DNA of 64,000 nt from Allohahella marinimesophila (GTDB lineage Bacteria; Pseudomonadota; Gammaproteobacteria; Pseudomonadales; Oleiphilaceae). The stretch is from contig NZ_BAABBO010000021.1 in the NCBI RefSeq assembly GCF_039538005.1, forward strand, positions 1 through 64,000, written 5' to 3'. The translations under genes were made by a program, and so were the position numbers. This document shows, in pieces, positions 18,784-27,657 of this stretch. The notes below the pieces were generated by a model. That model did not search any database. It had not been told where the DNA came from and was given only the letters and a program-made list of their open reading frames with translations. Each line of letters starts with the position of its first letter. Positions within the stretch are counted from its first letter, which is position 1.

Positions 18784-19429
18784 ATCGTCATATGGTCTCT
18801 GGACGCTGGTAATTCTGAATTCAGCTATTTTCATTTTTTTCGCCTTCAGTTTCGTGAAACCCAAAACGCGAACCGACTGGCGGAGCCTGGGTGCGTTCTC
18901 CGGCTTCATTATCGCGCTCTTTACTGAAATGTACGGCTTTCCGCTCACCATCTATTTTCTTTCCGGATGGCTGGCGGAGCAATATCCGGGCATCGATTTC
19001 CTTTCCCATGAAAGCGGGCATCTTCTGGATACCTTGCTTGGGCTCGAGGGCGATGCACATTTCAGTATTCTCCATATCGCGAGCAACGCACTCATCATAA
19101 TGGGATTCTTTATCCTGTCATCCTCGTGGGCTGTTCTTCACAAAGCTCAGCAAGCTGGCGCCATGGCCAGCGACGGCTGGTACGCCCGATGCAGGCATCC
19201 ACAGTACCTTGCGTTTATTATCATCATGTTCGGGTTTCTCTTGCAGTGGCCGACAATACCGACCCTTGTCATGTTCCCGATTCTGGTAGTCGTGTATGTC
19301 AGGCTGGCGCGAACTGAGGAGAAGAAAGCGCTGGCCGAGTTTGGCGAGCAGTACAGACAGTATCAGCGCAAAACGCCAGCGTTTATTCCCAGGCTCAGCC
19401 AACCTTCCATGCAGGCCGGATCGACGTGA
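18773..19429 (+). CDS. Isoprenylcysteine methyltransferase-like membrane protein (second copy)
   Basis: A 218-residue relative of the product of 6602-7261. Conserved features are TEMYGFPLTIYFLSGW in the membrane part, the ARCRHPQYLAFIIIMFGF motif and the LARTEEKKALAEFGEQYRQY C-terminal segment. I start at 18773 because the AGGAGG site lies eight bases upstream; an ATG at 18767 would sit too close. It shares an operon with the ATPase and the DUF2933-like protein. The substrate is unknown. Confidence 0.83.
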   Translation: MQGESSYGLWTLVILNSAIFIFFAFSFVKPKTRTDWRSLGAFSGFIIALFTEMYGFPLTIYFLSGWLAEQYPGIDFLSHESGHLLDTLLGLEGDAHFSILHIASNALIIMGFFILSSSWAVLHKAQQAGAMASDGWYARCRHPQYLAFIIIMFGFLLQWPTIPTLVMFPILVVVYVRLARTEEKKALAEFGEQYRQYQRKTPAFIPRLSQPSMQAGST

Positions 19430-19466
19430 TAGGGGTCTTAAATTCAACTTCAGCGGGGTATAGCCA

Positions 19467-19832
19467 ATGACTCGAAAAGAGCATCGCCTGGGCGTTTCAG
19501 AAGAAAACCTTGTGGGACGCCATTTAAAGCTCGAAAGCTGGGAGGAGGACGCGCTGAAACTGGCTATGGCAGAAATCGATGCCATGTTGGGCATCGATGC
19601 GATCTCTTTTGACCGTGATTCAGATACGCTCCACCTGGCTTACGACGCAGCGCGTCTCTGCCTGGAGAGCCTCGAAACCATCCTTGAAAAACATCAGTTG
19701 GTGGTGAGTCATGACTGGTGGACACAATTCAAAGAGGGTTACTACCGGTTCGTCGACGAGAACATTGCTGACAACGCCAAACACGCCCCTTGGAGCTGCC
19801 ACCAGATACCGCCGCCCGTTCGCAAAAAGTAA
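19467..19832 (+). CDS. Hypothetical protein downstream of ATPase operon
   Basis: A 121-residue soluble protein with no signal peptide or membrane segment. The middle (about residues 30-80: AEIDAMLGIDAISFDRDSDT onwards) has the alternating strand-helix pattern of an HMA/ferredoxin-like fold, comparing a predicted strand with a helix LCLESLETILEKH, but no CxxC is present. The C-terminal part is rich in Trp and aromatic residues. It lies 37 bp after the ICMT-like gene on the same strand and probably belongs to that operon. I do not recognise a named family. Confidence 0.65.
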   Translation: MTRKEHRLGVSEENLVGRHLKLESWEEDALKLAMAEIDAMLGIDAISFDRDSDTLHLAYDAARLCLESLETILEKHQLVVSHDWWTQFKEGYYRFVDENIADNAKHAPWSCHQIPPPVRKK

Positions 19833-19922
19833 CGACGTACGACGGAGGTAAAATGCCGATCGAGACAAGCAAGCTTAGCAGCTCCATCGCAGCGCGTCAT
19901 GCTACGCAACCAAGGATTGACA

Positions 19923-20405
19923 ATGGATCGCCCCCACTGGTCAGTACCTCTCGCCCTTGTTTGGGTATCCAGTTTTTTTCTGCATTTTGCCTGGGAAATG
20001 TGGCAGGTCGTCTTCTATGAAGGCATGGCTACAGCTAGTCATGCCGCCGCAATCTGGATCTGCACCAAGGCCACTTTTGGTGATGCCAATATTGCGCTCG
20101 CCGCCTATCTAGCGGCAGCGTTGAGCGTATGCTCCATCGACTGGGTGAGGACGCCCACAGGAACGCCGCTGTTTTTCTACCTGGCGGCGGGACTGCTCAT
20201 CACGGTCTTATTCGAATACCTGGCAACCGAAGTGTTAGGACGATGGGAATACAACGAACAGATGCCAACGCTGCCATTGTTAGGCACCGGGCTGCTACCG
20301 CTGGCTCAGTGGATAGTGGTGCCTCTGGTCAGCCTCTACGCAACGCGGCTGATGTATTTCGGTTTTCTGCCAATGCGTGAATACGCCGCCAACAAGCCAG
20401 CGTAG
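19923..20405 (+). CDS. Four-helix membrane protein of unknown function (intact copy)
   Basis: A 160-residue membrane protein starting at the ATG preceded by AAGGA seven bases upstream. Four hydrophobic segments are visible, at roughly residues 8-25, 50-66, 80-98 and 120-140. Landmarks are FFLHFAWEMWQVVFYEGM near the N-terminus, CTKATFGDANIALAAY, and a conserved NEQMPTLPLLGTGLLPLAQW block before the last helix. The gene has a broken close copy at 77-564 and a more distant remnant on the opposite strand at 20725-20940. I do not recognise the family; repeated presence beside copper genes is the only clue. Confidence 0.7.
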   Translation: MDRPHWSVPLALVWVSSFFLHFAWEMWQVVFYEGMATASHAAAIWICTKATFGDANIALAAYLAAALSVCSIDWVRTPTGTPLFFYLAAGLLITVLFEYLATEVLGRWEYNEQMPTLPLLGTGLLPLAQWIVVPLVSLYATRLMYFGFLPMREYAANKPA

Positions 20406-20426
20406 CATCTGAGTTAGGGGGGCAGC

Positions 20427-20501
20427 ATGATGAGCGGTATGATGGAAAATAACTACATGTACAGAACGGGAGTTGGTATAACGCACGTACAAGGGGCATG
20501 A
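20427..20501 (+). other. Possible remnant of a Met-rich small protein gene
   Basis: A GGGGGG-preceded ATG opens a 24-codon frame beginning MMSGMMENNYMYR. This resembles the Met/Asn-rich start of the 75-residue membrane protein at 9728-9955, but no membrane helices follow. It may be a truncated leftover of such a gene. The rest of 20502-20724 shows nothing recognisable. Confidence 0.25.
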
Positions 20502-20724
20502 GGCCAGCCAACTTCTTTCGCAACGGCCCTTCATTTGGCGGGTATCACCCCCGCGAGCCGTCGGAGCTTTACCAAACGAAACATGACAGGAGACCTGCTT
20601 ATAAACAAGCAGTTGTTACCACCTTACGATTACTCCGACCTCCGCGCAGTCTTTGTCAACACGACTTTAAAACCTTCGCCCGCCGATTCGCATACTCAGA
20701 CATCGATGGACGTATCCCAGCACA

Positions 20725-20940
20725 TTATGAATGGGTCAAGACGATCGTGAGGATCAGCCCAACAGCGAGGTATACCAACAGGGTCGACCAATGCCAAGAT
20801 TTTGCGACCCAGAACCAGTCTTTAGCGCAGTACACGGCGAGCGCATAGGCGCCAAAGGCAATGTTGGCGTCGCCGATGGTCGCGCGTGTGCATAGCCACA
20901 CCACATCCCAGTGGCTTGGGCTCAGATACCTGCGTTGTGA
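20725..20940 (-). pseudogene. Remnant of a distant copy of the four-helix membrane protein
   Basis: Read on the minus strand, this encodes SPSHWDVVWLCTRATIGDAN followed by IAFGAYALAVYC and a hydrophobic stretch ending VGLILTIVLTHS before a TAA at 20725-20727. It aligns with the middle of the protein at 19923-20405 (IWICTKATFGDANIALAAY and AAGLLITVLFEY). The N-terminus and the C-terminal third are missing or out of frame. It is a third, more divergent family member in inverted orientation. Confidence 0.55.
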
Positions 20941-21010
20941 TTAAGAGTGCTAGCCAATCCCAATCATGGTCCGCGACCAATCATCGCTGGCAATACAGGT
21001 AAACCAAGTC

Positions 21011-21391
21011 ATGAATGATGCAATTAGCCACTCCGGAGCCTGGGGCCTCACACTGATCGTGATTGTTCTGATTTCCTGGTTCTTTTACCGCTATTTCGCG
21101 CCGAAGAACTGGCGTGAATGGGCCGACGCCGGCGTGGTTCAGGCTTTGATTATCGCGCTACTCGGTGAGGGCGTGGTGCATTGGCCAACGCTATTCTCGA
21201 TCGGTCTTTTCCCTGTGATTGTGCTCGTGTACACATGGTTGGCTCGACGCGAGGAACAGCATATGCTCGAAGAGTTTGGCGATAACTACCTTGCCTACAA
21301 GCACCAGGTTCCGATGTTCATTCCCCGCTGGGGAAGCTGGCGTCAACTCGCCGCCGCCTCACGAGACAGTGGCGATAGCAACCCGGCGTAA
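21011..21391 (+). pseudogene. ICMT-like gene with an in-frame internal deletion
   Basis: The 126-residue frame matches the protein at 6602-7261 at both ends, but the middle of about 95 residues is missing. The N-terminal half runs through GVVQALIIAL and then jumps to LGEGVVHWPTLFSIGLFPVI, which belongs to the C-terminal half. The join falls where the intact gene has two similar sequences encoding FIALY and FIALF, so deletion between short direct repeats is likely. The RHPQY methyltransferase motif is lost, and the product cannot be a normal enzyme. A translated two-helix peptide is still possible. Confidence 0.75.
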
Positions 21392-21631
21392 AGCTATTAC
21401 GCATACAACCCGCCCGGCGTTGAAATCGATAGACACGCTATTGCTTCGCTCACACTTGAGTCGCGTCACTGGTTTGCGAAACGTGACTGAGCACTTCGTC
21501 GAAAAGCGATATCTTCGTTTCAGAGCCGGCACAGTGGACGCACCAATCCAGGCTAATTTGTTGATCGTATCCCAGCTGTTCCGCAAGGGAGATTGCGACG
21601 GTTATTGGAAATGCAGTTGAAGGAGGCTTCG

Positions 21632-22390
21632 ATGCCCATGGATACTCAGACTAAGAAGGCCGCTCTGTACCGGATGGTTATGCCCAAACATACCTGCCCT
21701 TATGGACTCAAGTCCAAGGACTTGCTGGAGCGAGAGGGTTTTGAGGTTGAGGATCACCACCTGGAGACCCGCGAGCAGACCGATGCCTTCATGCGCGAGC
21801 ATGACGTCAAAACCACGCCGCAGACTTTCATTGGTGATGAGCGGATCGGTGGCTACGATGACCTTCAGGTCTACTTTGGCAAGAAGGACCCGGAGGCGGA
21901 AGACACAACCTATCAGCCGATTATCGCGCTTTTTTCGGTCGCGGCATTGCTTGCGCTCGCTTTCGCCTGGGTCGCGCTGCCATCGGTCTTCGCATGGCAG
22001 ACACTAGGTTGGTTCATCTCGATCTCCATGGTCCTGCTGGGTTTACAGAAGTTGAAGGACATCGAGAGCTTCTCGACCATGTTCCTGAACTACGATCTGT
22101 TGGCGAAGCGCTGGGTGCGCTATGGCTATGTCTATCCGTTCGTAGAGACGGGCGCGGGCCTGCTGATGACGGCGATGGTCCTACCGTGGCTGTCGATCCC
22201 CGGTGCGTTTCTCATCGGTACGGTGGGCGCGGTGTCGGTTTTCAAAGCTGTTTATGTCGACAAGCGCGAGCTGAAGTGTGCTTGTGTCGGCGGCGACAGT
22301 AACGTTCCACTGGGCTTCGTCTCGTTGACTGAAAACCTCATGATGGTCGCCATGGCGGTGGTGATGGCCATCGTGATCTTCACTCAATGA
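21632..22390 (+). CDS. Glutaredoxin-MauE-like membrane fusion protein
   Basis: A 252-residue fusion. Residues about 8-85 form a glutaredoxin domain with the active site TCPYG, a single-Cys version of CPYC, and the conserved TTPQTFIGDERIGGYDDL. Four transmembrane segments follow from about residue 95, resembling MauE/DoxX-type redox membrane proteins, with a CACVGG motif between the last two. The domain order suggests electron or disulfide relay between membrane and cytosol. It starts at the ATG five bases after AGGAGG. A close paralogue lies at 38242-39000. Confidence 0.82.
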   Translation: MPMDTQTKKAALYRMVMPKHTCPYGLKSKDLLEREGFEVEDHHLETREQTDAFMREHDVKTTPQTFIGDERIGGYDDLQVYFGKKDPEAEDTTYQPIIALFSVAALLALAFAWVALPSVFAWQTLGWFISISMVLLGLQKLKDIESFSTMFLNYDLLAKRWVRYGYVYPFVETGAGLLMTAMVLPWLSIPGAFLIGTVGAVSVFKAVYVDKRELKCACVGGDSNVPLGFVSLTENLMMVAMAVVMAIVIFTQ

Positions 22391-22433
22391 GGCTTGTTCG
22401 ACTGCGGCGCGGCCGTCCAAATCGGGGCAGGCA

Positions 22434-23003
22434 GTGATTGCAGCCATTGCGCTGTCGGCGATACTGATCGCCGTCGTCACTGCAATGCATATTGGCGCGC
22501 TGCGGTTTGCGTCACAGTTCGTGACGCCGTCCCGCCATCCAGGACAATGCGTTGCGGTCGCGGTCGCCGCAATCGTGCTTGCCCACACCGCCGAGGCGTT
22601 GCTCTATGCGGCCGGCTTCTGGCTTGCCGTGCATGACGTACAGATCGGCGACCTCGTGTCGCCTCCATCTGGCAACGGCAGACCCCTCACTTTTATGGAC
22701 TACTTTTACTTCTTGCTGGTCAATTACACGACGCTTGGGCGGGGTGACCTCATGCCCGACGGCCACCTTCGATTCATGACCGCGATGGAGGCCTTTCACG
22801 GTTTCCTGCTGATCACGGCATCCGGAACCTTCATCTTACAGATCATGGGTGGCAAAAACCCTTCGCAAGCTAGGGGCTGTCGACGTTTGCATGTTCCCTG
22901 GCCTGTGCAGGACCATCATTGCCAATCAGAGCACAGCGGTCTCCCCAACGTTCCGCTGCGCGATTGCAGCCCTCCCAGGTATCGACAAAATTCCTGTCGC
23001 TGA
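22434..23003 (+). CDS. Two-helix potassium-channel-like protein with altered C-terminus
   Basis: The N-terminal 140 residues resemble small ion-channel (Ion_trans_2/two-pore) proteins: hydrophobic helices at about 1-20 and 38-65, a pore helix FYFLLVNYTTLGRGDL and a final helix FHGFLLITASGTFILQIMGG. The selectivity filter reads TTLGRGD instead of the canonical TVGYGD. Beyond NPSQAR (about 22870) the frame runs antisense through a fragment of a binding-protein gene, so the last 45 residues are probably foreign and the true C-terminus has been replaced at a recombination junction. The GTG start at 22434 is 43 bp after the preceding gene, and its ribosome-binding site is weak. Confidence 0.6.
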   Translation: MIAAIALSAILIAVVTAMHIGALRFASQFVTPSRHPGQCVAVAVAAIVLAHTAEALLYAAGFWLAVHDVQIGDLVSPPSGNGRPLTFMDYFYFLLVNYTTLGRGDLMPDGHLRFMTAMEAFHGFLLITASGTFILQIMGGKNPSQARGCRRLHVPWPVQDHHCQSEHSGLPNVPLRDCSPPRYRQNSCR

Positions 23004-23091
23004 CGCTTTTCGCGACGATGCCATAAGTCAGGCCTTCAGCACGGCCTCCCTGAATTGTCAGGACCGTAGCCAGCAATACAAGCGTTAGCAT
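22870..23091 (-). pseudogene. Truncated periplasmic binding-protein gene (N-terminal fragment)
   Basis: The minus strand encodes a signal peptide (MLTLVLLATVLTIQGGRAEG) followed by LTYGIVAKSVSDRNFVDTW and EGCNRAAERWGDRCALIGN. This is the start of a periplasmic sugar-binding/LacI-like ligand-binding domain. The match ends near 22872, where the channel-like gene comes in from the other side, so only about 70 of some 300 residues remain. Confidence 0.55.
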
Positions 23092-23115
23092 GACTGCATG
23101 ACTGCATGACTGCAT
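23088..23115. repeat. Short tandem array of GCATGACT
   Basis: Three and a half perfect copies of an 8-bp unit lie at the 5' end of the binding-protein fragment. The array supplies several overlapping ATG codons on the minus strand. From 23116 to 23358 I see no gene. Confidence 0.8.
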
Positions 23116-23358
23116 ACTTTTTCATATGACGGTGAATCCAGGTTCAGTGGCAGGAGAATTTTACATACTAGCCCCCGGCAGCAAGCAGAGCGATGTCTGT
23201 AGCCTTCAACTGAATAGCATCCGCCAAGCGCGCGGTGGCTAAATCGTTCAGGCGTATCATGACCCGCTCGTCTCATGCTCCCGTATCGATTGTGATCAGT
23301 TCTATTCAATCAGCAAGATACATCGCACCGATTCAAAACACTCAAAATGGACTTTGCC

Positions 23359-24495
23359 ATGAAATTTCTGCCGCCAATCATATCACTTTAACTCGTACTG
23401 GCTGGCTGCAGTTCGACAGCGACCCAGCCTCAGCCCCTTTCCACTGAAGAAACGGCTACCATTGAAAAGGCATATCCCGAAGCGGATCCGGTATTAGGGG
23501 AAAAACTATATCCCAATGAGGCGCTTTTAGCCCATCAAACAGCAAACCTTACCGAAGATATAATACGCGATCGTTACACCAACGGGGATGCCCGGCGTGA
23601 TGTTCACCCTAAAGCTCACGGCTGCTTGAAAGCAGAGTTCGAAATGTTGGACGATCTGCCGAAGTCATTGAGCCAGGGCGTGTTTCAATCGGGTAAATCC
23701 TATCCCGCGTGGGTGCGTTTCTCTAATGGCAACCCTGATCCTGGTCGCCCGGACATCAAGGGGGACGCCAGGGGTATGGCGATAAAGCTGCTGTCCTCGC
23801 CGGCTGAGGCCGATTGGCAAAGCGCAGCGCAAACGACAATGCAGGATTTTATCCTCATTAGTCACCCCGTCTTTTTCGCAAAGGCACCTGAAACTTATGT
23901 GGGTGTGCATCGACATCTATCGTCTGATGGATTCTGGACGATATTGGCCATTCCCTTCCATTTGGGGCTGAAAGGCTCGCTTATTGCGCTGGAGATGACC
24001 GATAAACAAATTGCCAACCCCTTATATACCCGATATTGGTCAGAAGTTCCTTTTCAACTTGGCAAGGGACAGAACCGGAAAGCGGTGAAATATTCAACCC
24101 GTCCTTGTACCGCCAGGGCGAATGAGCCTCCCGATGACTCTGAGCCGGGCGATGATTATCTTCGCGAGGCAATGAAGACCACCCTTGATCAAAGTGCGAG
24201 CTGCATGGAGTTTCTGGTCCAGCTTCGAGCAGGCGACGAAATGAGTGTCGAAAATTCAATGATCGAATGGAAAGAAGAGCAGGCCCCTTTTATTCCGGTG
24301 GCGCGCATACACTTTCCCAAACAAACCTTCGATACATTTGCTCAAAATACATTCTGCGAGAACGTCGCTTTCAACCCCTGGAACAGCTTGCCCGAACATG
24401 AGCCGCTAGGCGCCATGAACAGAATGCGCAAAGTGATCTACGAACGAACAAGCAAAGTCCGACGGGAAATGAACTCGGTGGTTCCGGCCCAATAG
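23359..24495 (+). pseudogene. Catalase-like lipoprotein gene with a nonsense codon in the signal peptide
   Basis: The frame opens with ATG at 23359 (MKFLPPIISL), meets TAA at 23389-23391, and continues in the same frame as LVLAGCSSTATQPQ, a perfect lipobox. From there it is open for 368 codons. The body is a catalase-superfamily domain of the small SrpA-like kind: AHGCLKAEFEML, YPAWVRFSNGNPDPGRPDIK, GDARGMAIKL, DFILISHPVFFA and the C-terminal FNPWNSLPEHEPLGAMNR. A single change of TTA to TAA would explain the lesion. Reinitiation at the TTG at 23626 would lose the lipobox and the start of the domain. It may be a true pseudogene or a sequencing error. Confidence 0.75.
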
Positions 24496-24526
24496 TGGGG
24501 CCGTACTTTTCAAGCGTGTCTGGCCG

Positions 24527-24941
24527 CTACAACTCTCGATGGGCCTTGGCATCCAGCTCAGAGCTGCGGTAGGCCAGGGGTACCGAGCAGGTGGCCTTCA
24601 ACAGCTGCTCTGCATTTGCCCGCGTAACGTGCGTATACACCGGCTGGCCAGTTGCAGTACAGGTAGTGACCGCAATCTGGGGTATAGGCTGAGCCCGCCT
24701 CTCCGTCAGTCGAGAGGGGTGACGCGTCAAAGTAGGGATTTATCAGGAAACTGCTCTGATCGGTGCGAAAGCTGTCGATGATGAGCGCCCATGGGCTACG
24801 AGCAGTGACCATGAGCAGATCTTGAACACTTGGGCCCGGCACCTTGAGCGCCGGGGTAGCGTGGAAACGAATTGTGAAGCCGAGTACATCAGGCAGATGA
24901 TTTTGCTCTGTTCTCCACAGGCCTGCAGACAGTCTGACCAA
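24527..24941 (-). pseudogene. Possible patatin-like phospholipase remnant
   Basis: One minus-strand frame (24527 to about 24700) encodes IAVTTCTATGQPVYTHVTRA and LLKATCSVPLAYR. This resembles the patatin segment that follows the catalytic Ser half (xTxxxTGxxxY and KASCSIPxxY). An adjoining frame (about 24560-24941) may hold the preceding part, which would need a frameshift. The GXSXG nucleophile motif is not visible. The assignment is tentative. Confidence 0.3.
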
Positions 24942-25466
24942 GGCCTTTCCAGACAGACGTCTTGCAAGGTTCTAATAATTCCTCACGCCTGGCGCAGGCT
25001 CCACACGCGCCGTAAAATAAATCCCTCGTGGGTGGAAAAATCCGTCCTGGCGAAGCAGGCTGCAAAGGCCAAACAGCGGGGAAACGAGCGCTCCTGTCCA
25101 GAAGCCTAGAAATTCTCCTATGCCGCGGGGTTCTGGGAAGGCAGTGTCACCGTGTCCTGTTGCTGCTTTTGGCTAGGGTGTCCGACGTACTGGAAGACGG
25201 TGTCGATGAGCAACCGCTAGCCACAGCGATTGTGCAGCAGACACAATATATCGCGATGATAGTTGGTGGCCGTTCTTGCATCCTTGCATCTTTTTACTAT
25301 GGTGCACATTCGTCTCACTGTGGTGCACGCCATTATCGGTGGATCGCTAAAGTGATCCAGACAGCCTGTCACTGCACAGCTGACGGCATCGCAATCACCT
25401 GGGGCTAGCTCACTGCCGATCATTCATCCTCTAACCTGTCTTCACCATGCCCGTTTTCTATCTTGC
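24942..25466. other. No recognisable gene
   Basis: Short frames exist on both strands, but none resembles a known protein or has convincing start signals. It is probably decayed or non-coding DNA between the patatin-like remnant and the PEP-CTERM gene. Confidence 0.4.
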
Positions 25467-26228
25467 CTAGCGGGTAGTGACGCGCCGGCGCGAAAATCTC
25501 AAGAGGGCGAGTGCACCTGCCAGCAGGCCTAGAGTTGCAGGCACGGGTACTTCGTTGGCGCCGCCGGGAATGGGCGGGTTAAAGTCGACACCGTACTCGG
25601 ACTGAAGCTGGTCGCGCATTTTCAAGACGCCTTCGGTTTGCGCTTCGACAATGTTTGCGCAGTAGCTGAGCAAGTCACTGTGGACAGCGTGGTCGAGGCA
25701 TTCCAACGAGCGACTGATTGCGCTGATGTGGTGTAAAGAGAAGCCCATGAGAAATTCGATGTCAAAGGGCGCGCCTGCTTCTGCCGCCTCCAGGGAATCA
25801 ATGAGCACTTGCCCAGACGGTGGCACGTCGAGAGCCGCCGTGTAGCCATACCACTGGTCAAGAAACCCTTGGCCAATCACTATTTCCTCTCGTTGTGCAG
25901 CATTACTGGTCACAGCAATATCTGACACGACAGGATCAGTGGACTTGGCGGGAGTGGAGGGATAACTAGGCGGGTTGCCGGGATAAGGATCACTTTCAGT
26001 AGGCCCTACGGTATCGGTGCCAACGGCAAGTTCGGTGGGCCTTAAGCCAGAATAGTGGTGGTCGAGAATGAATTCTAGATAGTTCTTTTCGAATTCGCCT
26101 GCGGGGCCAGGAATAATAGCTGTCGCGTGTGAAAAGCTCGCCACGCTGGAGAGCGCCCCCACGGCAGCGATCTGTCCAACGGTAAAGCGCAAGCGCTGGG
26201 TGGCTGACAAAAGATTTCGATTAAACAT
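25467..26228 (-). CDS. PEP-CTERM sorting-domain protein
   Basis: A 253-residue exported protein. The N-terminus is a long signal peptide (hydrophobic GQIAAVGALSSVASFSHA). The C-terminus has the tripartite PEP-CTERM signal: the VPVPATLG motif, a hydrophobic helix LLAGALALL and the basic tail RFSRRRVTTR. Such proteins are processed by an exosortase (EpsH/XrtA type) and are often linked to exopolysaccharide. The body shows no recognised catalytic domain; it has a Pro/Ser/Thr-rich segment at about residues 75-100. No exosortase gene is present in the window. Confidence 0.85.
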   Translation of the reverse strand: MFNRNLLSATQRLRFTVGQIAAVGALSSVASFSHATAIIPGPAGEFEKNYLEFILDHHYSGLRPTELAVGTDTVGPTESDPYPGNPPSYPSTPAKSTDPVVSDIAVTSNAAQREEIVIGQGFLDQWYGYTAALDVPPSGQVLIDSLEAAEAGAPFDIEFLMGFSLHHISAISRSLECLDHAVHSDLLSYCANIVEAQTEGVLKMRDQLQSEYGVDFNPPIPGGANEVPVPATLGLLAGALALLRFSRRRVTTR

Positions 26229-26432
26229 ATGAACTCCTTGGATGACTCGTTCAGAGGAAAATGACAGGAAACACAGCTAGGTGCAGTGACTATCAACCTA
26301 AGCTGTTGTTAACTACGGTTCAGTGTTTTCGAAGGCCCACTTCCGCGAAGATCTAACTAGTGCCCATCCAGAAACATGCATTTTCGGCTAGTTCAGCTTG
26401 TCTCTGGATATGGGGCACTTTGCTGAGTATTC

Positions 26433-26873
26433 TCAGAGCCTGTCGATACGCAGCTTATCCCGGGAAGCAGTACCGCCATCCACAAGGCTTTTTGTAAATA
26501 CCTGATGCGCCTGCGCCAATGTTTCTGGCTTGATGCTGCGAATCGTCGACTGCAGCCAGGACCGGCTGGGCGACAGGTGAGCTGGCAAGCGGGCGAACGT
26601 TCGGTAGGTCACCGAGTCCGACAAATGGAAGGCCAGCTGTTCATAGCTCAAACGCAGTTGTTGCCTCAAGAGCAGGCAGCGCAAGACACTTTCTGCGCTG
26701 AGGCCGGTTCGTCCCACGGCGGCTACTGAGGTATCGATTAGATCTGCCGCTATCAGCTCCAGAATCTCCGGGTGCCTGTCCAGGATCTCCGATAGCTTCC
26801 GGAGTCTGACGCCATACTCGTGATTTGAGTACTGTTCAAATATACTGGTCTGAGCATTGCGGATCTTTCGCAT
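26433..26873 (-). pseudogene. N-terminal fragment of an ISNCY/IS1182-like transposase
   Basis: The frame starts MRKIRNAQTSIFEQYS and continues through GLSAESVLRCLLLRQQLRLS and DSVTYRTFARLP, features of the N-terminal domain of DDE transposases of this group. It stops just after DKLRID, where the family normally continues into the first catalytic Asp region. Only about 146 residues remain. No terminal inverted repeats could be identified. The stretch from 26937 to 27068 contains nothing recognisable. Confidence 0.65.
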
Positions 26874-27068
26874 GCTGGATCCTCCTGGTTGTTTGGTGGC
26901 TGTTTTTGGTTCGCACTTAAAACATACCAAATCCAAGAGGATTCTTTTATATTTTCTCAGAATATTCCATGAAAAATCAGCTGCTTATTGGTTTCTGGAT
27001 GGGCACTAGCTAATCAACTGTTCTGTGGCGCAGTCTGGTGCCAGGCTCAAACCGCTGTAGCCGAGCCC

Positions 27069-27578
27069 TTATTCCTTACCCGCCGTCTGCTGACGATACT
27101 GTTGAGCATCAAGCTCAGGCAAAGTCTGCAAAAAGGCAACGAGGTCCCAAAGCTGATTGTCATCAAAAGTGAGACCAAGCGCAGGCATGCCTGACATTTT
27201 GATACCGTGCTTGATGATCCAGAACAGGTTGGCTGGGGCGTGATGCTCAATGTGCTCCTTCAGCCGCGGTGGCTGCGGTTTCATCCCGACGTGTATGGCA
27301 GTAGGGTCGACACCAGGCCCTAGATGACAGCCAGCGCAGATGCGGGCATACATCTGAGCTCCACGGTCTATCCTGGCGCTCGATTCGAGATTATCGGGCG
27401 CTACGATATCGTCATCACGAACGGCGATCGAGCGAGCCATTGTGGTATTAAGAAGCCAGCGCGTGACGCCGAAGTGCGGCTCGTCTGCGGCCACGTTGTA
27501 GAGGCCAGAGTAGGCGAAGCCGACGATACCGATCACAACGACTATGAGCAGTCCGAGAATTGCCTTGATTGCAGTCAT
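27069..27578 (-). CDS. Membrane-anchored c-type cytochrome
   Basis: A 169-residue protein with an N-terminal membrane helix (KAILGLLIVVVIGIVGFAYS) and a periplasmic cytochrome c domain. The heme attachment site is CAGCH (about residue 90), and the likely axial methionine is in GIKMSGMPALG. The start at 27578 is chosen for the GAGGAACGA site just upstream. It is the last gene of the minus-strand cop operon, 79 bp after copB. It could pass electrons to or from the multicopper oxidases or help in copper redox chemistry; that role is inferred from position. Confidence 0.83.
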   Translation of the reverse strand: MTAIKAILGLLIVVVIGIVGFAYSGLYNVAADEPHFGVTRWLLNTTMARSIAVRDDDIVAPDNLESSARIDRGAQMYARICAGCHLGPGVDPTAIHVGMKPQPPRLKEHIEHHAPANLFWIIKHGIKMSGMPALGLTFDDNQLWDLVAFLQTLPELDAQQYRQQTAGKE

Positions 27579-27657
27579 TCGTTCCTCTGCTTCGAAACCG
27601 TATTGCCTCAGCAGATACGGCCTTCGCTCAATGGTGGATGAAGACGGCACATATACT

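Noticed and set aside
24558..24941. A 127-codon minus-strand frame as an intact gene
   Set aside because: The only family-like segment, a patatin-type one, lies in a different frame, so a broken remnant is more likely.
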